Of a DNA stretch of 64,000 nucleotides, positions 24,911 through 33,792 are shown piece after piece; within the stretch, counting starts at the first letter, position 1, and every line of letters starts with the position of its first letter. The stretch lies in assembly GCF_014646875.1 (NCBI RefSeq), contig NZ_BMOC01000017.1, positions 1 to 64,000 of the forward strand, given 5' to 3'. A program made the position numbers and the translations under genes. The notes below the pieces were generated by a model that was given only the letters and a program-made list of their open reading frames with translations, was not told where the DNA came from and made no database searches. This DNA is from Halobellus salinus. GTDB lineage: Archaea > Halobacteriota > Halobacteria > Halobacteriales > Haloferacaceae.

Positions 24911-26401
24911 ATGACGCTGTCCGTGACCAACACCCTGACGGGGGAGCGCGAGCGCTTCGAGCCGCGGAACGACGACGAAGTCCTGCTCTACGTCTGTGGG
25001 CTGACGGTCTCGGACGAGGCACACCTGGGGCACGCTCGACTGTGGCTGCACGCCGACGTGATGCACCGGTGGCTCGACCACGAGGGCTACGACGTCCGGC
25101 ACGTCGAGAACGTCACCGACGTCAACGAGAAGATTGTCGCGCGGACCGGCGAGCCGGGCGTCGGCGACACCGAACCCGAGGTGGCCGAGTTCTTCACCTC
25201 GACGGTTATCCGAGATATGCGCGGGCTGAACCTGAAACGCGCGGAGGTGTACCCCCGCGTCTCCGAGCACGTCCCCGAGATCGTCGACCTCGTAGAGACG
25301 CTGATCGACCGCGGGTACGCCTACGAGTCGAACGGCTCGGTTTACTTCGACGTGACCACCTTCGACGAGTACGGCAAGCTCTCGAACCAGGATGTCGAGT
25401 CGATCGAGTCCCAGGGCACCGACGTGGCGCGCTCCGAGAAGCGCCACCCCGCTGACTTCGCGCTCTGGAAGGCGGGTGCGGTCGCCCCCGCGGACGTGGC
25501 GGAACACCGCGACCCCGACCTCGACCCCATCGAAGAGCCCGGGGGCGAGACGTGGGACGCCCCGTGGGGCGCGGGGCGGCCGGGGTGGCACGTTGAGTGT
25601 TCGGCCATGTCGATGACGCATCTGGACGACACCATCGATATCCACGCCGGCGGCCGCGATCTGGTTTTCCCGCACCACGAAAACGAGATCGCTCAAAGCG
25701 AGGCCGCGACCGGTCGGGAGTTCGCCCGCTACTGGCTCCACGTGGGGCTGCTCCAGACCGCGGGCGATAAGATGTCCTCCAGCCTCGGGAACTTCCTCAC
25801 GGTCGACGACGCCCTGGCGGAGTACGGCGTCGACGTCGTGCGGACGTTCTACCTCGCGACGGCGTACCGCAGCGAGCAGACGTTCGGCGAGGCCGAAATG
25901 CAGGAGGCCGAAGAGCGGTGGGACCGCTTGGAGCGCGCCTATGACGCCGCGGTCGACGCCTGCGACAGCACCGACGCTTACGCCACCGTCGCGGACGAGG
26001 ACCTCCGCGACGCCGTCCCCGAGGCCCGGGCGTCGTTCCGGGCGGCGATGAACGACGACTTCAATGTTCGGGAGGCGATGGCGGCGCTGCTGGAACTCGG
26101 GACCGCGGTGAACCGCCACCTCGACACCCGCGACCACTACGACTACCGCGCGCTTCGGGAGGCCGTCGAGACTCTTGAGGAGTTCGCGGGCGACGTGTTC
26201 GGCCTCTCGCTCGGTGACGGCGCCGCAGACGGCGGTGACGTGAGCGTCGCCGAGGACCTGGTCGAACTGGTGTTGGAGGTTCGGGAGGCCGAGCGCGAGG
26301 CGGGCAACTACGGCCGGGCCGACGACCTCCGAGACGAACTGACGGCGCTCGGGATCGAGGTCCAGGACGGCGACGAGGGGCCGACCTACCGGTTCGAGTG
26401 A
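24911..26401 (+). CDS. cysS: Cysteinyl-tRNA synthetase
   Basis: This class I aminoacyl-tRNA synthetase (496 residues) charges tRNA-Cys. The HIGH-like motif is in LTVSDEAHLGHARLWLHADV, and the KMSKS motif is GDKMSSSLGNFLTV. Zinc ligands include the first Cys in YVCGLTVSDE, the Cys in WHVECSAMSM and the His pair in FPHHENEIAQS. The C-terminal part is the helical anticodon-binding DALR-like region. The ATG at 24911 starts at the family N-terminus; the GTG at 24896 is a longer alternative. Confidence 0.96.
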   Translation: MTLSVTNTLTGERERFEPRNDDEVLLYVCGLTVSDEAHLGHARLWLHADVMHRWLDHEGYDVRHVENVTDVNEKIVARTGEPGVGDTEPEVAEFFTSTVIRDMRGLNLKRAEVYPRVSEHVPEIVDLVETLIDRGYAYESNGSVYFDVTTFDEYGKLSNQDVESIESQGTDVARSEKRHPADFALWKAGAVAPADVAEHRDPDLDPIEEPGGETWDAPWGAGRPGWHVECSAMSMTHLDDTIDIHAGGRDLVFPHHENEIAQSEAATGREFARYWLHVGLLQTAGDKMSSSLGNFLTVDDALAEYGVDVVRTFYLATAYRSEQTFGEAEMQEAEERWDRLERAYDAAVDACDSTDAYATVADEDLRDAVPEARASFRAAMNDDFNVREAMAALLELGTAVNRHLDTRDHYDYRALREAVETLEEFAGDVFGLSLGDGAADGGDVSVAEDLVELVLEVREAEREAGNYGRADDLRDELTALGIEVQDGDEGPTYRFE

Positions 26402-26404
26402 TGG

Positions 26405-26692
26405 TCAGTCGACCGTGAACAGGTCCGTGCCGTCCGGCACCGCGAACAGCCCCATCCGGACCCCGGCGTCGAGCCACCCGTAGCCGTACGAGACCGCCGC
26501 CAGCGCGTTCACCGGGTCGCCGTGCTCGCGGAAGTGGCGCCCGTCTTCCAGATACGAAAGCACCATCTCGCGGATCTCGGCGGCGGCATCGCCGAGCGGT
26601 GTCGCCGACGGGACGGCGACCTCGGCGGCCGCGAGCGCGTCGGCGAGCATCCCCTCATATCGGTCCGTCTTCTCGTTGAGATCAGCGGGCAT
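26405..26692 (-). CDS. DUF357 family protein
   Basis: This 95-residue helical protein of the archaeal DUF357 family contains DLNEKTDRYEGMLADALAAA, REMVLSYLEDGRHFREHGDPVNALAAVSYGYGWLDAGVRMGLF. The family is widespread in archaea, and a known structure is a helical bundle; the function is not settled. An AT run (ctatttag on the reverse strand) about 25-32 bp before the ATG supports a leaderless start. It is convergent with cysS, leaving three bases between the stop codons. Confidence 0.88.
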   Translation of the reverse strand: MPADLNEKTDRYEGMLADALAAAEVAVPSATPLGDAAAEIREMVLSYLEDGRHFREHGDPVNALAAVSYGYGWLDAGVRMGLFAVPDGTDLFTVD

Positions 26693-26850
26693 ACCCGCTC
26701 TCGTCGAGCCAGGGCTAAATAGGCCGGCACCGGGCGGCACGAACAGGCAGCAACGAGCCGCGTGGCTGTCAGCGACCCCGGGGATACCGCCGGGCACGCC
26801 GCGTACACGACAGCGGAACCTAAAAGAACGCGTCCGACGAAGGAACGAGT

Positions 26851-27963
26851 ATGACAGGACACACAGACGAGGTCGTCGATCATCGACCGCTCATCGTCAC
26901 GGGTTCGGGGATCGCGGGGCTGTCGGCCGCGATCTACGCCGGCCGGTCGAACAACGACCCGCTGGTCTTCGAGGGGGACGAACCCGGCGGTCAGCTCACG
27001 CTGACCACCGAGGTCGACAACTACCCCGGGTTCCCGGAGGGGATCTCCGGGCCGGAGCTCATCCAGAACATGAAGTCCCAGGCCGAGCGGTTCGGCGCGG
27101 AGATCGAGAACGGCATCGTGGCGGACGTCGACATCGCCGAGGGAGGCTCAGTGGACAACCGGACGCAGTCCGGTGAGCCGGAGGAGCGCCCGTTCACCGT
27201 CCGGCTGACCAACGGCGACGTCTACACCGCCGACGCCGTGATCGCGGCCTCGGGCGCATCGGCGCGAACGCTCGGCATCCCCGGCGAGGACGACCTGATG
27301 GGCTATGGGCTCTCGACGTGTGCGACCTGCGATGGGGCCTTCTTCCGCGGGGAGGACATCCTCGTGGTCGGCGGCGGCGACGCCGCGATGGAGGAAGCCG
27401 ACTTCCTCACCAAGTTCGCGGATACCGTCTACATCGCCCACCGCCGCGAGGAGTTCCGCGCCGAGGACTACTGGATCGATCGGGTGCTGGAGAAAGTCGA
27501 CGACGGCGAAATCGAGATTATGCGAAACACCGAGGTGACCGAACTCCACGGCAGCAAGGAGGAGGGCCTCGACCACGCCACGTTGGTCTCCCACCCCGAG
27601 GGCCACCCCACGGACAAACTCGACGACCCCGACACCGAGACCACCGAGTTCGACGCCGGCGCGGTGTTCTACGCCATCGGCCACACCCCGAACACCGAAT
27701 ACCTGGAGGGAACGGGCGTCGAACTCGACGACGCGGGCTACCTCCACACCCGGGGCGGCGACGGTGGCGGCCAGACCGCCACCGATGTCGACGGCATCTT
27801 CGGCGCGGGCGACGTGGTGGATCACCACTACCAGCAGGCCGCGACCGCCGGCGGAATGGGTGTGAAAGCCGCCCTCGACGCCGACGACCACCTCGAAGAG
27901 CTCGAACGCGACGCGAGGGCCGCAGCCGGTAGTGACGTCGCGGCCGCAGAAAGCGACGACTAA
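26851..27963 (+). CDS. trxB: Thioredoxin reductase-like FAD-dependent oxidoreductase
   Basis: This 370-residue flavoprotein has the FAD motif VTGSGIAGLSAAIYAGRSN, the redox CxxC in STCATCDGAFF, the NAD(P) motif ILVVGGGDAAMEEADFL and the C-terminal FAD motif DGIFGAGDVVDHHYQQAATAGG. It is about 50 residues longer than bacterial TrxB because of an acidic insertion (around GGSVDNRTQSGEPEE) and a charged tail. It reduces thioredoxin-like partners in the cytoplasm. cctaaaag at about 26818-26825 is the likely TATA box, giving a leaderless mRNA. Confidence 0.93.
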   Translation: MTGHTDEVVDHRPLIVTGSGIAGLSAAIYAGRSNNDPLVFEGDEPGGQLTLTTEVDNYPGFPEGISGPELIQNMKSQAERFGAEIENGIVADVDIAEGGSVDNRTQSGEPEERPFTVRLTNGDVYTADAVIAASGASARTLGIPGEDDLMGYGLSTCATCDGAFFRGEDILVVGGGDAAMEEADFLTKFADTVYIAHRREEFRAEDYWIDRVLEKVDDGEIEIMRNTEVTELHGSKEEGLDHATLVSHPEGHPTDKLDDPDTETTEFDAGAVFYAIGHTPNTEYLEGTGVELDDAGYLHTRGGDGGGQTATDVDGIFGAGDVVDHHYQQAATAGGMGVKAALDADDHLEELERDARAAAGSDVAAAESDD

Positions 27964-28004
27964 GACTCACCCTTGTTCCCCTCGCTGAGCGGAGCGAAGC
28001 TCGT

Positions 28005-28020
28005 GAGGCGCTTGCGCCTC
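28005..28020 (+). terminator. GC-rich hairpin after trxB
   Basis: GAGGCGC-TT-GCGCCTC is a perfect 7-bp inverted repeat. It starts 42 bp after the trxB stop within gctgagcggagcgaagctcgtgaggcg. It has no T-run, so it may act as an mRNA 3' end structure or simply be a dispersed haloarchaeal hairpin. Confidence 0.35.
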
Positions 28021-28234
28021 AGCGTACCAGCCCCGCTCGCTCTGCCGGCGGTGACCGCCGTGCGTAGCGCGGCGACACACCGTGTCGGCTTCCGGACGCG
28101 ACGCGGACTCTTGAACCGGAGCGTCGAAGCCGGCACGGTTGTGCGCTTGCCAATCTGACAGCGACGGGGAGTCGGTCCCGGGAGAATCGCCCCGGAACGG
28201 AAGCGATTACCCGCGGGCGTTCCTGGACTCACCC

Positions 28235-29659
28235 GTGTCACGGCTCCGACAGACCGGGTCCGCGCTGGCCCGGAGCCTCGCGAACGCGGGCGTCATCGAC
28301 GAGCCGCGGCTCCGCGCCACGGTTGATCTGGCGTGGCCCCGGGTCGTCACCGGGTTCGCGATCATGTCCAAGCGGACGGTGGACCTGGCGCTCGTTGGGA
28401 TCGTGCTCGGGCCGGCGGCCGTTGCGGGGCTGACCCTCGCGAACGCGTTCTGGATGGTCGCGAAGTTCCTCGCGATCGGGCTGGCCGGCGGCACGGTCTC
28501 GTTAGTCTCACAGAACTACGGCGGCGACGACGTCGGTCGCGCCGCGACAGTCGTCCGGCTGAGTGTGTTGCTCGCGGTCGCATTCGGGGCCCCGGTGGCC
28601 GTGTTTTTGAGCGCCGCCGCCGGCCCGCTGGTCGGACTGCTGGGGGAAAACCCAGCGAGCATCAGATACGGGACGGCATACCTCGCCGTGGTCGCGCCCG
28701 GACTGCTGTTCGAGTATCTGAATCTGATCGCCAGCCGGACATACGCGGGGGTGAGCGACACCGTGACCCCGATGGCGGTGCGGGCGGGCGGCGCACTCGC
28801 CAACATCGCGCTGTCGGCGACGTTCGTACTCGGGCTCGACATGGGCGTCGTCGGAGCGGCGCTCGGAACGGCGCTTGCGACCGGGCTAGTGACGGTCGTG
28901 TTCGCGTGGGGTATGACGGGGCGGAACTACGTCCGCGGGTGGGGAGCGAGCCCCGTGCCGCTCACCCGGTCGGGACCCTGGGCCGACGCCGACCTCCTTC
29001 GGCAGATCGCGCGGGTATCGACCCCGCTGGTCGCGCGCCGCGCCGCACAGGGGCTCGCGGTGTTTCCGCTGCTGGCGATCGCAGCGACGTTCGGCCCGGT
29101 CGCAGTGGCCGCCATCGGCGTCGGGCGGCAGGTCCGATCGCTGCTGGGGAGTTTCTCGTGGGGCTTTTCGATCGCGGCGTCGACGCTCGTCGGCCAGGAA
29201 CTCGGCGCGGGCGCGGAGGGCGAAGCCGAGGCCTACGGCTGGGGGATCGTCCGGCTGTCGGCGGTGGTGTACGTGATCGCGGCGGCGGTGGTCGCGGCGT
29301 TCGGCGACCCGATCGCGGGGATCTTCGTGAACGACCCCGTCAACCGGGGCCTGTCCGCGCAGTTCGTCCGCGTGGCGGCAGCAAGCGTCGTTGCCCTCGG
29401 GGTCGACGGATCGATCACCGGGGCGCTCCGTGGCGCGGGCGACACCCGAGTCCCGTTCCTGGCGACGCTTGCAGGGCTGTACCTCGTCGCACTTCCGGTG
29501 GCGTGGCTCGGCACCGTTGCTCCCGCCCTCGGGGTCGGCGGTCTGTTGTTCGCGCTCCTGGCGGAGTACGCGGTGCCGATGGTTGTGAATCTCCGACGGT
29601 TCCGGTCAAACCGGTGGAAGACCATCAGCCGGGGGTATCGGCCGACTGCAGGCAACTGA
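28235..29659 (+). CDS. MATE family efflux transporter
   Basis: This integral membrane protein of 474 residues has twelve hydrophobic segments in two similar halves, typical of Na+- or H+-driven multidrug and toxin exporters. Recognisable parts are LAWPRVVTGFAIMSKRTVDLALVGIVLGPAAVAGLTLANAF and, in the second half, VAAIGVGRQVRSLLGSFSWGFSIAASTLVGQELG. The frame extends to a TTG at 28139; I prefer the GTG at 28235, because it begins just before the conserved helix and removes a polar Cys/Ser/Asp-rich stretch. Substrate unknown. Confidence 0.85.
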   Translation: MSRLRQTGSALARSLANAGVIDEPRLRATVDLAWPRVVTGFAIMSKRTVDLALVGIVLGPAAVAGLTLANAFWMVAKFLAIGLAGGTVSLVSQNYGGDDVGRAATVVRLSVLLAVAFGAPVAVFLSAAAGPLVGLLGENPASIRYGTAYLAVVAPGLLFEYLNLIASRTYAGVSDTVTPMAVRAGGALANIALSATFVLGLDMGVVGAALGTALATGLVTVVFAWGMTGRNYVRGWGASPVPLTRSGPWADADLLRQIARVSTPLVARRAAQGLAVFPLLAIAATFGPVAVAAIGVGRQVRSLLGSFSWGFSIAASTLVGQELGAGAEGEAEAYGWGIVRLSAVVYVIAAAVVAAFGDPIAGIFVNDPVNRGLSAQFVRVAAASVVALGVDGSITGALRGAGDTRVPFLATLAGLYLVALPVAWLGTVAPALGVGGLLFALLAEYAVPMVVNLRRFRSNRWKTISRGYRPTAGN

Positions 29660-29725
29660 ATCGGGTCGAATGTTGCCCGGCGGAACGATCGTCCTCGCGT
29701 ACCGGGGTCCGAGCGTCCACAGCAC

Positions 29726-30076
29726 TCAGACGCCGACGGCCACTATCGACGCGGCGACCGAGCCGATGACCCACCCGAACCCGGTCCAGGTCAGCACCGC
29801 AAACGCCCGGCGCGCGCCGGCCTGAGTCCACTCCGACTCGCCGTCGCGGTACTCCTGCATCCGTTCGACCGACTCCCCGAGTCCGATCGCGCCCGACCAC
29901 GCGGTGACGCCGAACCCGAACACCAGCGCGCCGAGCGCGAACGCGGTGTCGGTCGCACCCCGCGGGGACGTGACCGCGAGGAGACCCGCGGACGCTGCAA
30001 CGCCGACCGCGACACCCACGCCCACCCAACGGGCCACGGAGCGGACGACCTCGGCGGGGCCGGCGCCGTCAGTCAA
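29726..30076 (-). CDS. Small haloarchaeal membrane protein (DUF7268-like)
   Basis: This protein of about 116 residues has three hydrophobic segments (ARWVGVGVAVGVAASAGLLAV, AFALGALVFGFGVTAWSG, and the C-terminal FGWVIGSVAASIVAVGV) with a charged loop GESVERMQEYRDGESEWTQAG. The start is uncertain: TTG at 30076 overlaps the dppC stop by 8 bp, and TTG at 30100 is longer. It is the last gene of the peptide-transporter operon and may be an accessory membrane protein. The DUF number is from memory. Confidence 0.7.
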   Translation of the reverse strand: MTDGAGPAEVVRSVARWVGVGVAVGVAASAGLLAVTSPRGATDTAFALGALVFGFGVTAWSGAIGLGESVERMQEYRDGESEWTQAGARRAFAVLTWTGFGWVIGSVAASIVAVGV

Positions 30077-30986
30077 CGGTCTCCCGCATCCGCGGGTCAA
30101 GCGCGTCGCGCATGCCGTCGCCGAGGAGGTTGAACCCGAGGACGGTCAGCGCCAGCGCGAGTCCCGGGAAGAACGACCACCACCACGCCCCGGAGAACAG
30201 TCCGAACTCGACGCCGTTCGACAGCATCATACCCCACGTCGGTTCCCCGGGGCTGGCGCCGAACCCGAGAAACGACAGCGCCGCGATATCGATAATCGCG
30301 AGCCCGTAGTTGAGGGTCGACTGGACGGTGATCGGCGCGAGGCAGTTGGGGAGGACGTGCCGGATCAGGAGCCGGGGGTCTGTCGCCCCCAGCGCGCGCG
30401 TCGCGTCGGTGTACTCGTCTTCGAGCACTTTCAGCGCGGCCCCACGGACAACGCGGGCGAACCGCGGGGTGTACACAAGCGTCAGCGCGCCGACCGCGCG
30501 CCACAGCCCCAACTCCTCCGGGAAGATGGTGACGAGCGCCAGCGCCAGGAGGAGCGACGGGAACGACAGCAGCACATCCATAGTCCGCATGATGACGTTG
30601 TCCGTGAGGTCGCCGTAGTACGCCGCGACGATCCCGAGCCCGACGCCGAGCACCGTCGACGCGGCAACCGTGACGGTCCCGTAGAGCACCGCGTACCACG
30701 CGCCGTAGAGCACTCGCGGGAAGATATCCCGTGCCTGCCCGTCGGTGCCGAACACGTACTCGGAGCTCGGCGGCGCCTCGTCGGGGTTGACACCGAACTG
30801 CGTTGTGAGCAGTGCTTCGAGGTCGTAACTGAAGCGGGCGTAGACCGCCAGGGCGACCACAAGCGCGATGACGGCGAGCCCGGTCACCGCAAGCCGGTTC
30901 GACAGGAGCTGTGAGAGGAACGGACTGGCTCGGATCCGCTCGATGATGCCGCGGTCGACCGCCGTGGTTTGGGTTTCGGTGCTCAT
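30069..30986 (-). CDS. dppC: Peptide ABC transporter permease DppC-like
   Basis: This 305-residue inner subunit has an N-terminal helix, a periplasmic-type loop (FSYDLEALLTTQFGVNPDEAPPSSEYVFGTDGQARDIFPRVLYG) and a five-helix BPD_transp_1 core. The coupling EAA loop is YTDATRALGATDPRLLIRHVLPN, which contacts the ATPase. It forms a heterodimer with DppB to import oligopeptides or similar solutes. The start overlaps the dppB stop by 4 bp. Confidence 0.93.
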   Translation of the reverse strand: MSTETQTTAVDRGIIERIRASPFLSQLLSNRLAVTGLAVIALVVALAVYARFSYDLEALLTTQFGVNPDEAPPSSEYVFGTDGQARDIFPRVLYGAWYAVLYGTVTVAASTVLGVGLGIVAAYYGDLTDNVIMRTMDVLLSFPSLLLALALVTIFPEELGLWRAVGALTLVYTPRFARVVRGAALKVLEDEYTDATRALGATDPRLLIRHVLPNCLAPITVQSTLNYGLAIIDIAALSFLGFGASPGEPTWGMMLSNGVEFGLFSGAWWWSFFPGLALALTVLGFNLLGDGMRDALDPRMRETVD

Positions 30987-31996
30987 TGTTCGATTCGGGG
31001 GTCGAGAACGGAGTAGGTCACGTCCACGCCGAGGTTGACGAGCGTGTACAGCACCGCGAACACCAGCACTGTCGCCTGCACGACGGGGTAGTCGCTCCGG
31101 CTGATCGCGTCGACGAGCAGGGTCCCGATACCGTTGATCTCGAAGACCGTCTCGGTGAGGACCGCGCCGCCGAGCAGGGAGCCGAACTGGATCCCGATCA
31201 CGGTGATCACGGGGATGAACGCGTTCCGCAGCCCGTGTTTCATGATCGTGATCTTCTCGCCTTGGCCCTTCGCCCGAGCGGTTCGCATGTAATCCTGGCG
31301 GATCACTTCAACCATCGAGGAACGCATCATCCGGGAGATCAGCGCCATCTGGTAGATCCCGAGCACGACCACCGGTAGTGCCAGGTGGACGACCGCCGAC
31401 CGGAACGCCGCGACGTTGCCCGCCAGCAGCGTGTCCACCAGGATGAACCCCGTCTGTGTCTCGACGAAGTACGCCGAGCCGATCCGGCCGCTCGTCGGCA
31501 ACAGCCCGAGGAACTGCGCGAAAAGCAGGATCAAAAGCGGGCCGCTCCAGTAGATGGGAATGCTGATCCCACTAAGCGCGCCGACACGGGTCAGGTGGTC
31601 GGTCAAGGTGTCCTGTCTGACCGCGCTGAGAATGCCGAGCGGCAACCCGAACAGGAGTCCGGCGACCTCGCCCAGCAGCGCGAGTTCGATCGTGATCGGC
31701 AGCCGGTTCGCGAGAATCTGGCTCACCGGCGTTCCGCGCTGGATCTGGTAGGACTGCCCGAAGTCGAACGCGGCGACATCGCCGAGGAACCGGACGTACT
31801 GCTGCCACAGCGGGTCGTCCAGCCCGAGGTCGCCTCTGACCTCGTTGATGAACTCCTGGCTGGCGCGCTCACCGGCGATTGTGACCGCCGGGTCGCCCGG
31901 AGAGAGGTGGAGGATCGCAAACACCACTGTCGCGACCCCGAACAGCACGGGAAACAGGAGCAAGAGCCGTTTCACGAGGAACTGCTTGGAGACCAT
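30983..31996 (-). CDS. dppB: Peptide ABC transporter permease DppB-like
   Basis: This 337-residue permease has six hydrophobic segments. The N-terminal KRLLLLFPVLFGVATVVFAILHLSPGDPA is the typical first helix and GDPA motif of DppB/OppB. The EAA loop is RQDYMRTARAKGQGEKITIMKHGLRNAFIPVITV. It pairs with DppC and lies 35 bp downstream of the binding-protein gene. Confidence 0.93.
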   Translation of the reverse strand: MVSKQFLVKRLLLLFPVLFGVATVVFAILHLSPGDPAVTIAGERASQEFINEVRGDLGLDDPLWQQYVRFLGDVAAFDFGQSYQIQRGTPVSQILANRLPITIELALLGEVAGLLFGLPLGILSAVRQDTLTDHLTRVGALSGISIPIYWSGPLLILLFAQFLGLLPTSGRIGSAYFVETQTGFILVDTLLAGNVAAFRSAVVHLALPVVVLGIYQMALISRMMRSSMVEVIRQDYMRTARAKGQGEKITIMKHGLRNAFIPVITVIGIQFGSLLGGAVLTETVFEINGIGTLLVDAISRSDYPVVQATVLVFAVLYTLVNLGVDVTYSVLDPRIEQ

Positions 31997-32030
31997 CAGG
32001 GGTGTGTGAGGTGGGCTGGCGCTCCGATCG

Positions 32031-33737
32031 CTACTCGACCTCGACCTGCTTGAGGTACGGGCCGCCGATGGCGGCGACCACGTAGTTGCTCACGCCGGTG
32101 CTGACGCCGCGGACCTCGTCGGCGTAGTCGATGTACACCCACGGGGCCTCGTCGTGCGCGATCTGTGAGGCCTCCTGGTACAGCTCCGCGCGTTCGCCCT
32201 CGTCGCTGACCTGCTGGGCCTGGTCGACGAGGTCCATGAACTCGGCGTTGGCCCACGCGGCGTTGTTCCCCGTATTGAAGCCCTCGGTCCCCCAGTCGAT
32301 CCAGTCCTGCCCCTCGGGCGATTCCACCTGCGGGTGCATGAGGGCGTAACAGAAGTTGTCGGGGTCGGCGTTGTCGGTGAACCACCCGGCCAGCGTCGCG
32401 TCGTGGCGCCCCTCGCTGGTGTAGGTGAGGTAATCCGAGAACTGCCGGTCGTCGATCTCCACCTCGATTCCCACCTGCTGGAGGTTCGAGCGGATGGTCT
32501 CGGCGGTCGGCAGCGGCGCGGGGTTGTACCCGCGCGGGTTCTGAAACGTCGTCAGCGTGAACGAGAACCCGTCGCCGTACCCCGCTTCCTCGAGCAGACT
32601 CTGCGCCTGTTCGGGGTCGTGTTCGTAGGGGCTGATGTCCTCGTTGTGGCCGAACAGCGCCGGCGGGATCGGCTGGTCGGCCTGGGTGGCGATCCCGGAG
32701 TAGATGTTCTCGACGATGGTTTGGGTGTTGATCGCGAGGCTGACCGCCCGCCGGACCCGACGGTCGCGGAACGCCTCGACCCGGGAGAGGTTGAACGCCA
32801 TGTACCCGATGTTGATCCCGGTCGCGGTACGGGTCTCGGCGGTGTCGGAGCCGTCGACGATCTGCATACTGTCGGGGTCGAGCCCGTCGATGATGTCGAG
32901 TTCCTCCTCGACGAGCGCCTGTGCGCGCGTTGAGTTCTGGCCGCGAGTGAGGAACAGCACCTCGTCGATGTTGGGCGCGTCGCCCCAGTAGTCGTCGAAG
33001 GCCGTGAGCTGGATTCGGTTGTTGGAGTTGTCGAGCGTCTCCAACTCGAAGGGGCCGGTCCCCACCATCGCCTCGTCGAGATCGGTGTCACCCTCGATGG
33101 CGTCTTGGGAGACGACCACCGCGGTGAACATGGCGAGGTTCCGGAGGAACGGCGCGTACTCCTGGGTCAGCGTGATCGAAAGCTCGTAGTCGCCCGGCGC
33201 GTCGATCGAGTCGATCCAACTCCCCAGCGTGAACGGCCCGTACACCGACGCGTCCTCGAAGTAGTACTCGTACTCCTCGTCGACGAACCGTCGGTAGGTC
33301 GCGATGAAGTCGTCGGCGGTAAAGTCCGTGCCGTCGTGGAACGTAACGTCCTCTCGGAGGGTCACGGAGACGGACTGGCCGTCGACCGACCAGTCGGTCG
33401 CCAGCGACTCCGTGAGCGCCGCCTCGCCCGGCTCGAACGCGATCAGCCCCTCGTAGGCCTGGTTTGTCACCTTCGCGACCTCGCCGCTGGTGGTGTTCTG
33501 CGGGTCGAGGGTACTGGAGTGGGCGCCGCGGCCGTACCGGAGGGTCTGGGTGTCGCCACCGCCACCGCCGCTGTCGGCTTCGGTCTGGGTGTCGTCGCCC
33601 CCGCCGTCGTCGGCTTCGGTGTCGTCACCACCGCCGCCACACCCTGCGAGAGAGGTTATTGACGCTGTTGCGACGGTCGCGCCGCCGGCAGTCTTGAGGA
33701 AACTACGCCTGGAGGTCTCGTCCGCTTCGCGGGACAT
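32031..33737 (-). CDS. dppA: Peptide ABC transporter substrate-binding lipoprotein
   Basis: This 568-residue family 5 solute-binding protein starts MSREADETSRRSFLKTAGGA, a Tat signal with RR at 10-11. The lipobox LAGC with C33 follows, then an acidic Gly/Asp linker as in haloarchaeal lipoproteins. The core begins at TLRYGRGAHSSTLDPQNTTSGEVAKVTNQAYEGLI. The ATG at 33737 is set by the signal peptide and by tatatag about 20-26 bp upstream; the longer frame has no signal. It captures peptides outside the cell for DppBC. Confidence 0.94.
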   Translation of the reverse strand: MSREADETSRRSFLKTAGGATVATASITSLAGCGGGGDDTEADDGGGDDTQTEADSGGGGGDTQTLRYGRGAHSSTLDPQNTTSGEVAKVTNQAYEGLIAFEPGEAALTESLATDWSVDGQSVSVTLREDVTFHDGTDFTADDFIATYRRFVDEEYEYYFEDASVYGPFTLGSWIDSIDAPGDYELSITLTQEYAPFLRNLAMFTAVVVSQDAIEGDTDLDEAMVGTGPFELETLDNSNNRIQLTAFDDYWGDAPNIDEVLFLTRGQNSTRAQALVEEELDIIDGLDPDSMQIVDGSDTAETRTATGINIGYMAFNLSRVEAFRDRRVRRAVSLAINTQTIVENIYSGIATQADQPIPPALFGHNEDISPYEHDPEQAQSLLEEAGYGDGFSFTLTTFQNPRGYNPAPLPTAETIRSNLQQVGIEVEIDDRQFSDYLTYTSEGRHDATLAGWFTDNADPDNFCYALMHPQVESPEGQDWIDWGTEGFNTGNNAAWANAEFMDLVDQAQQVSDEGERAELYQEASQIAHDEAPWVYIDYADEVRGVSTGVSNYVVAAIGGPYLKQVEVE

Positions 33738-33756
33738 ACTGGGGGTAAATACACCT

Positions 33757-33763
33757 ATATAGT
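33757..33763 (-). promoter_or_regulatory. TATA box of dppA
   Basis: tatatag lies 20-26 bp before the ATG at 33737 in an AT-rich stretch between dppDF and dppA. The binding-protein gene can thus be transcribed separately from the ATPase gene upstream, giving higher levels of the extracellular component. Confidence 0.55.
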
Positions 33764-33792
33764 TAATATTACTGGATCCAAACGGAAAATAA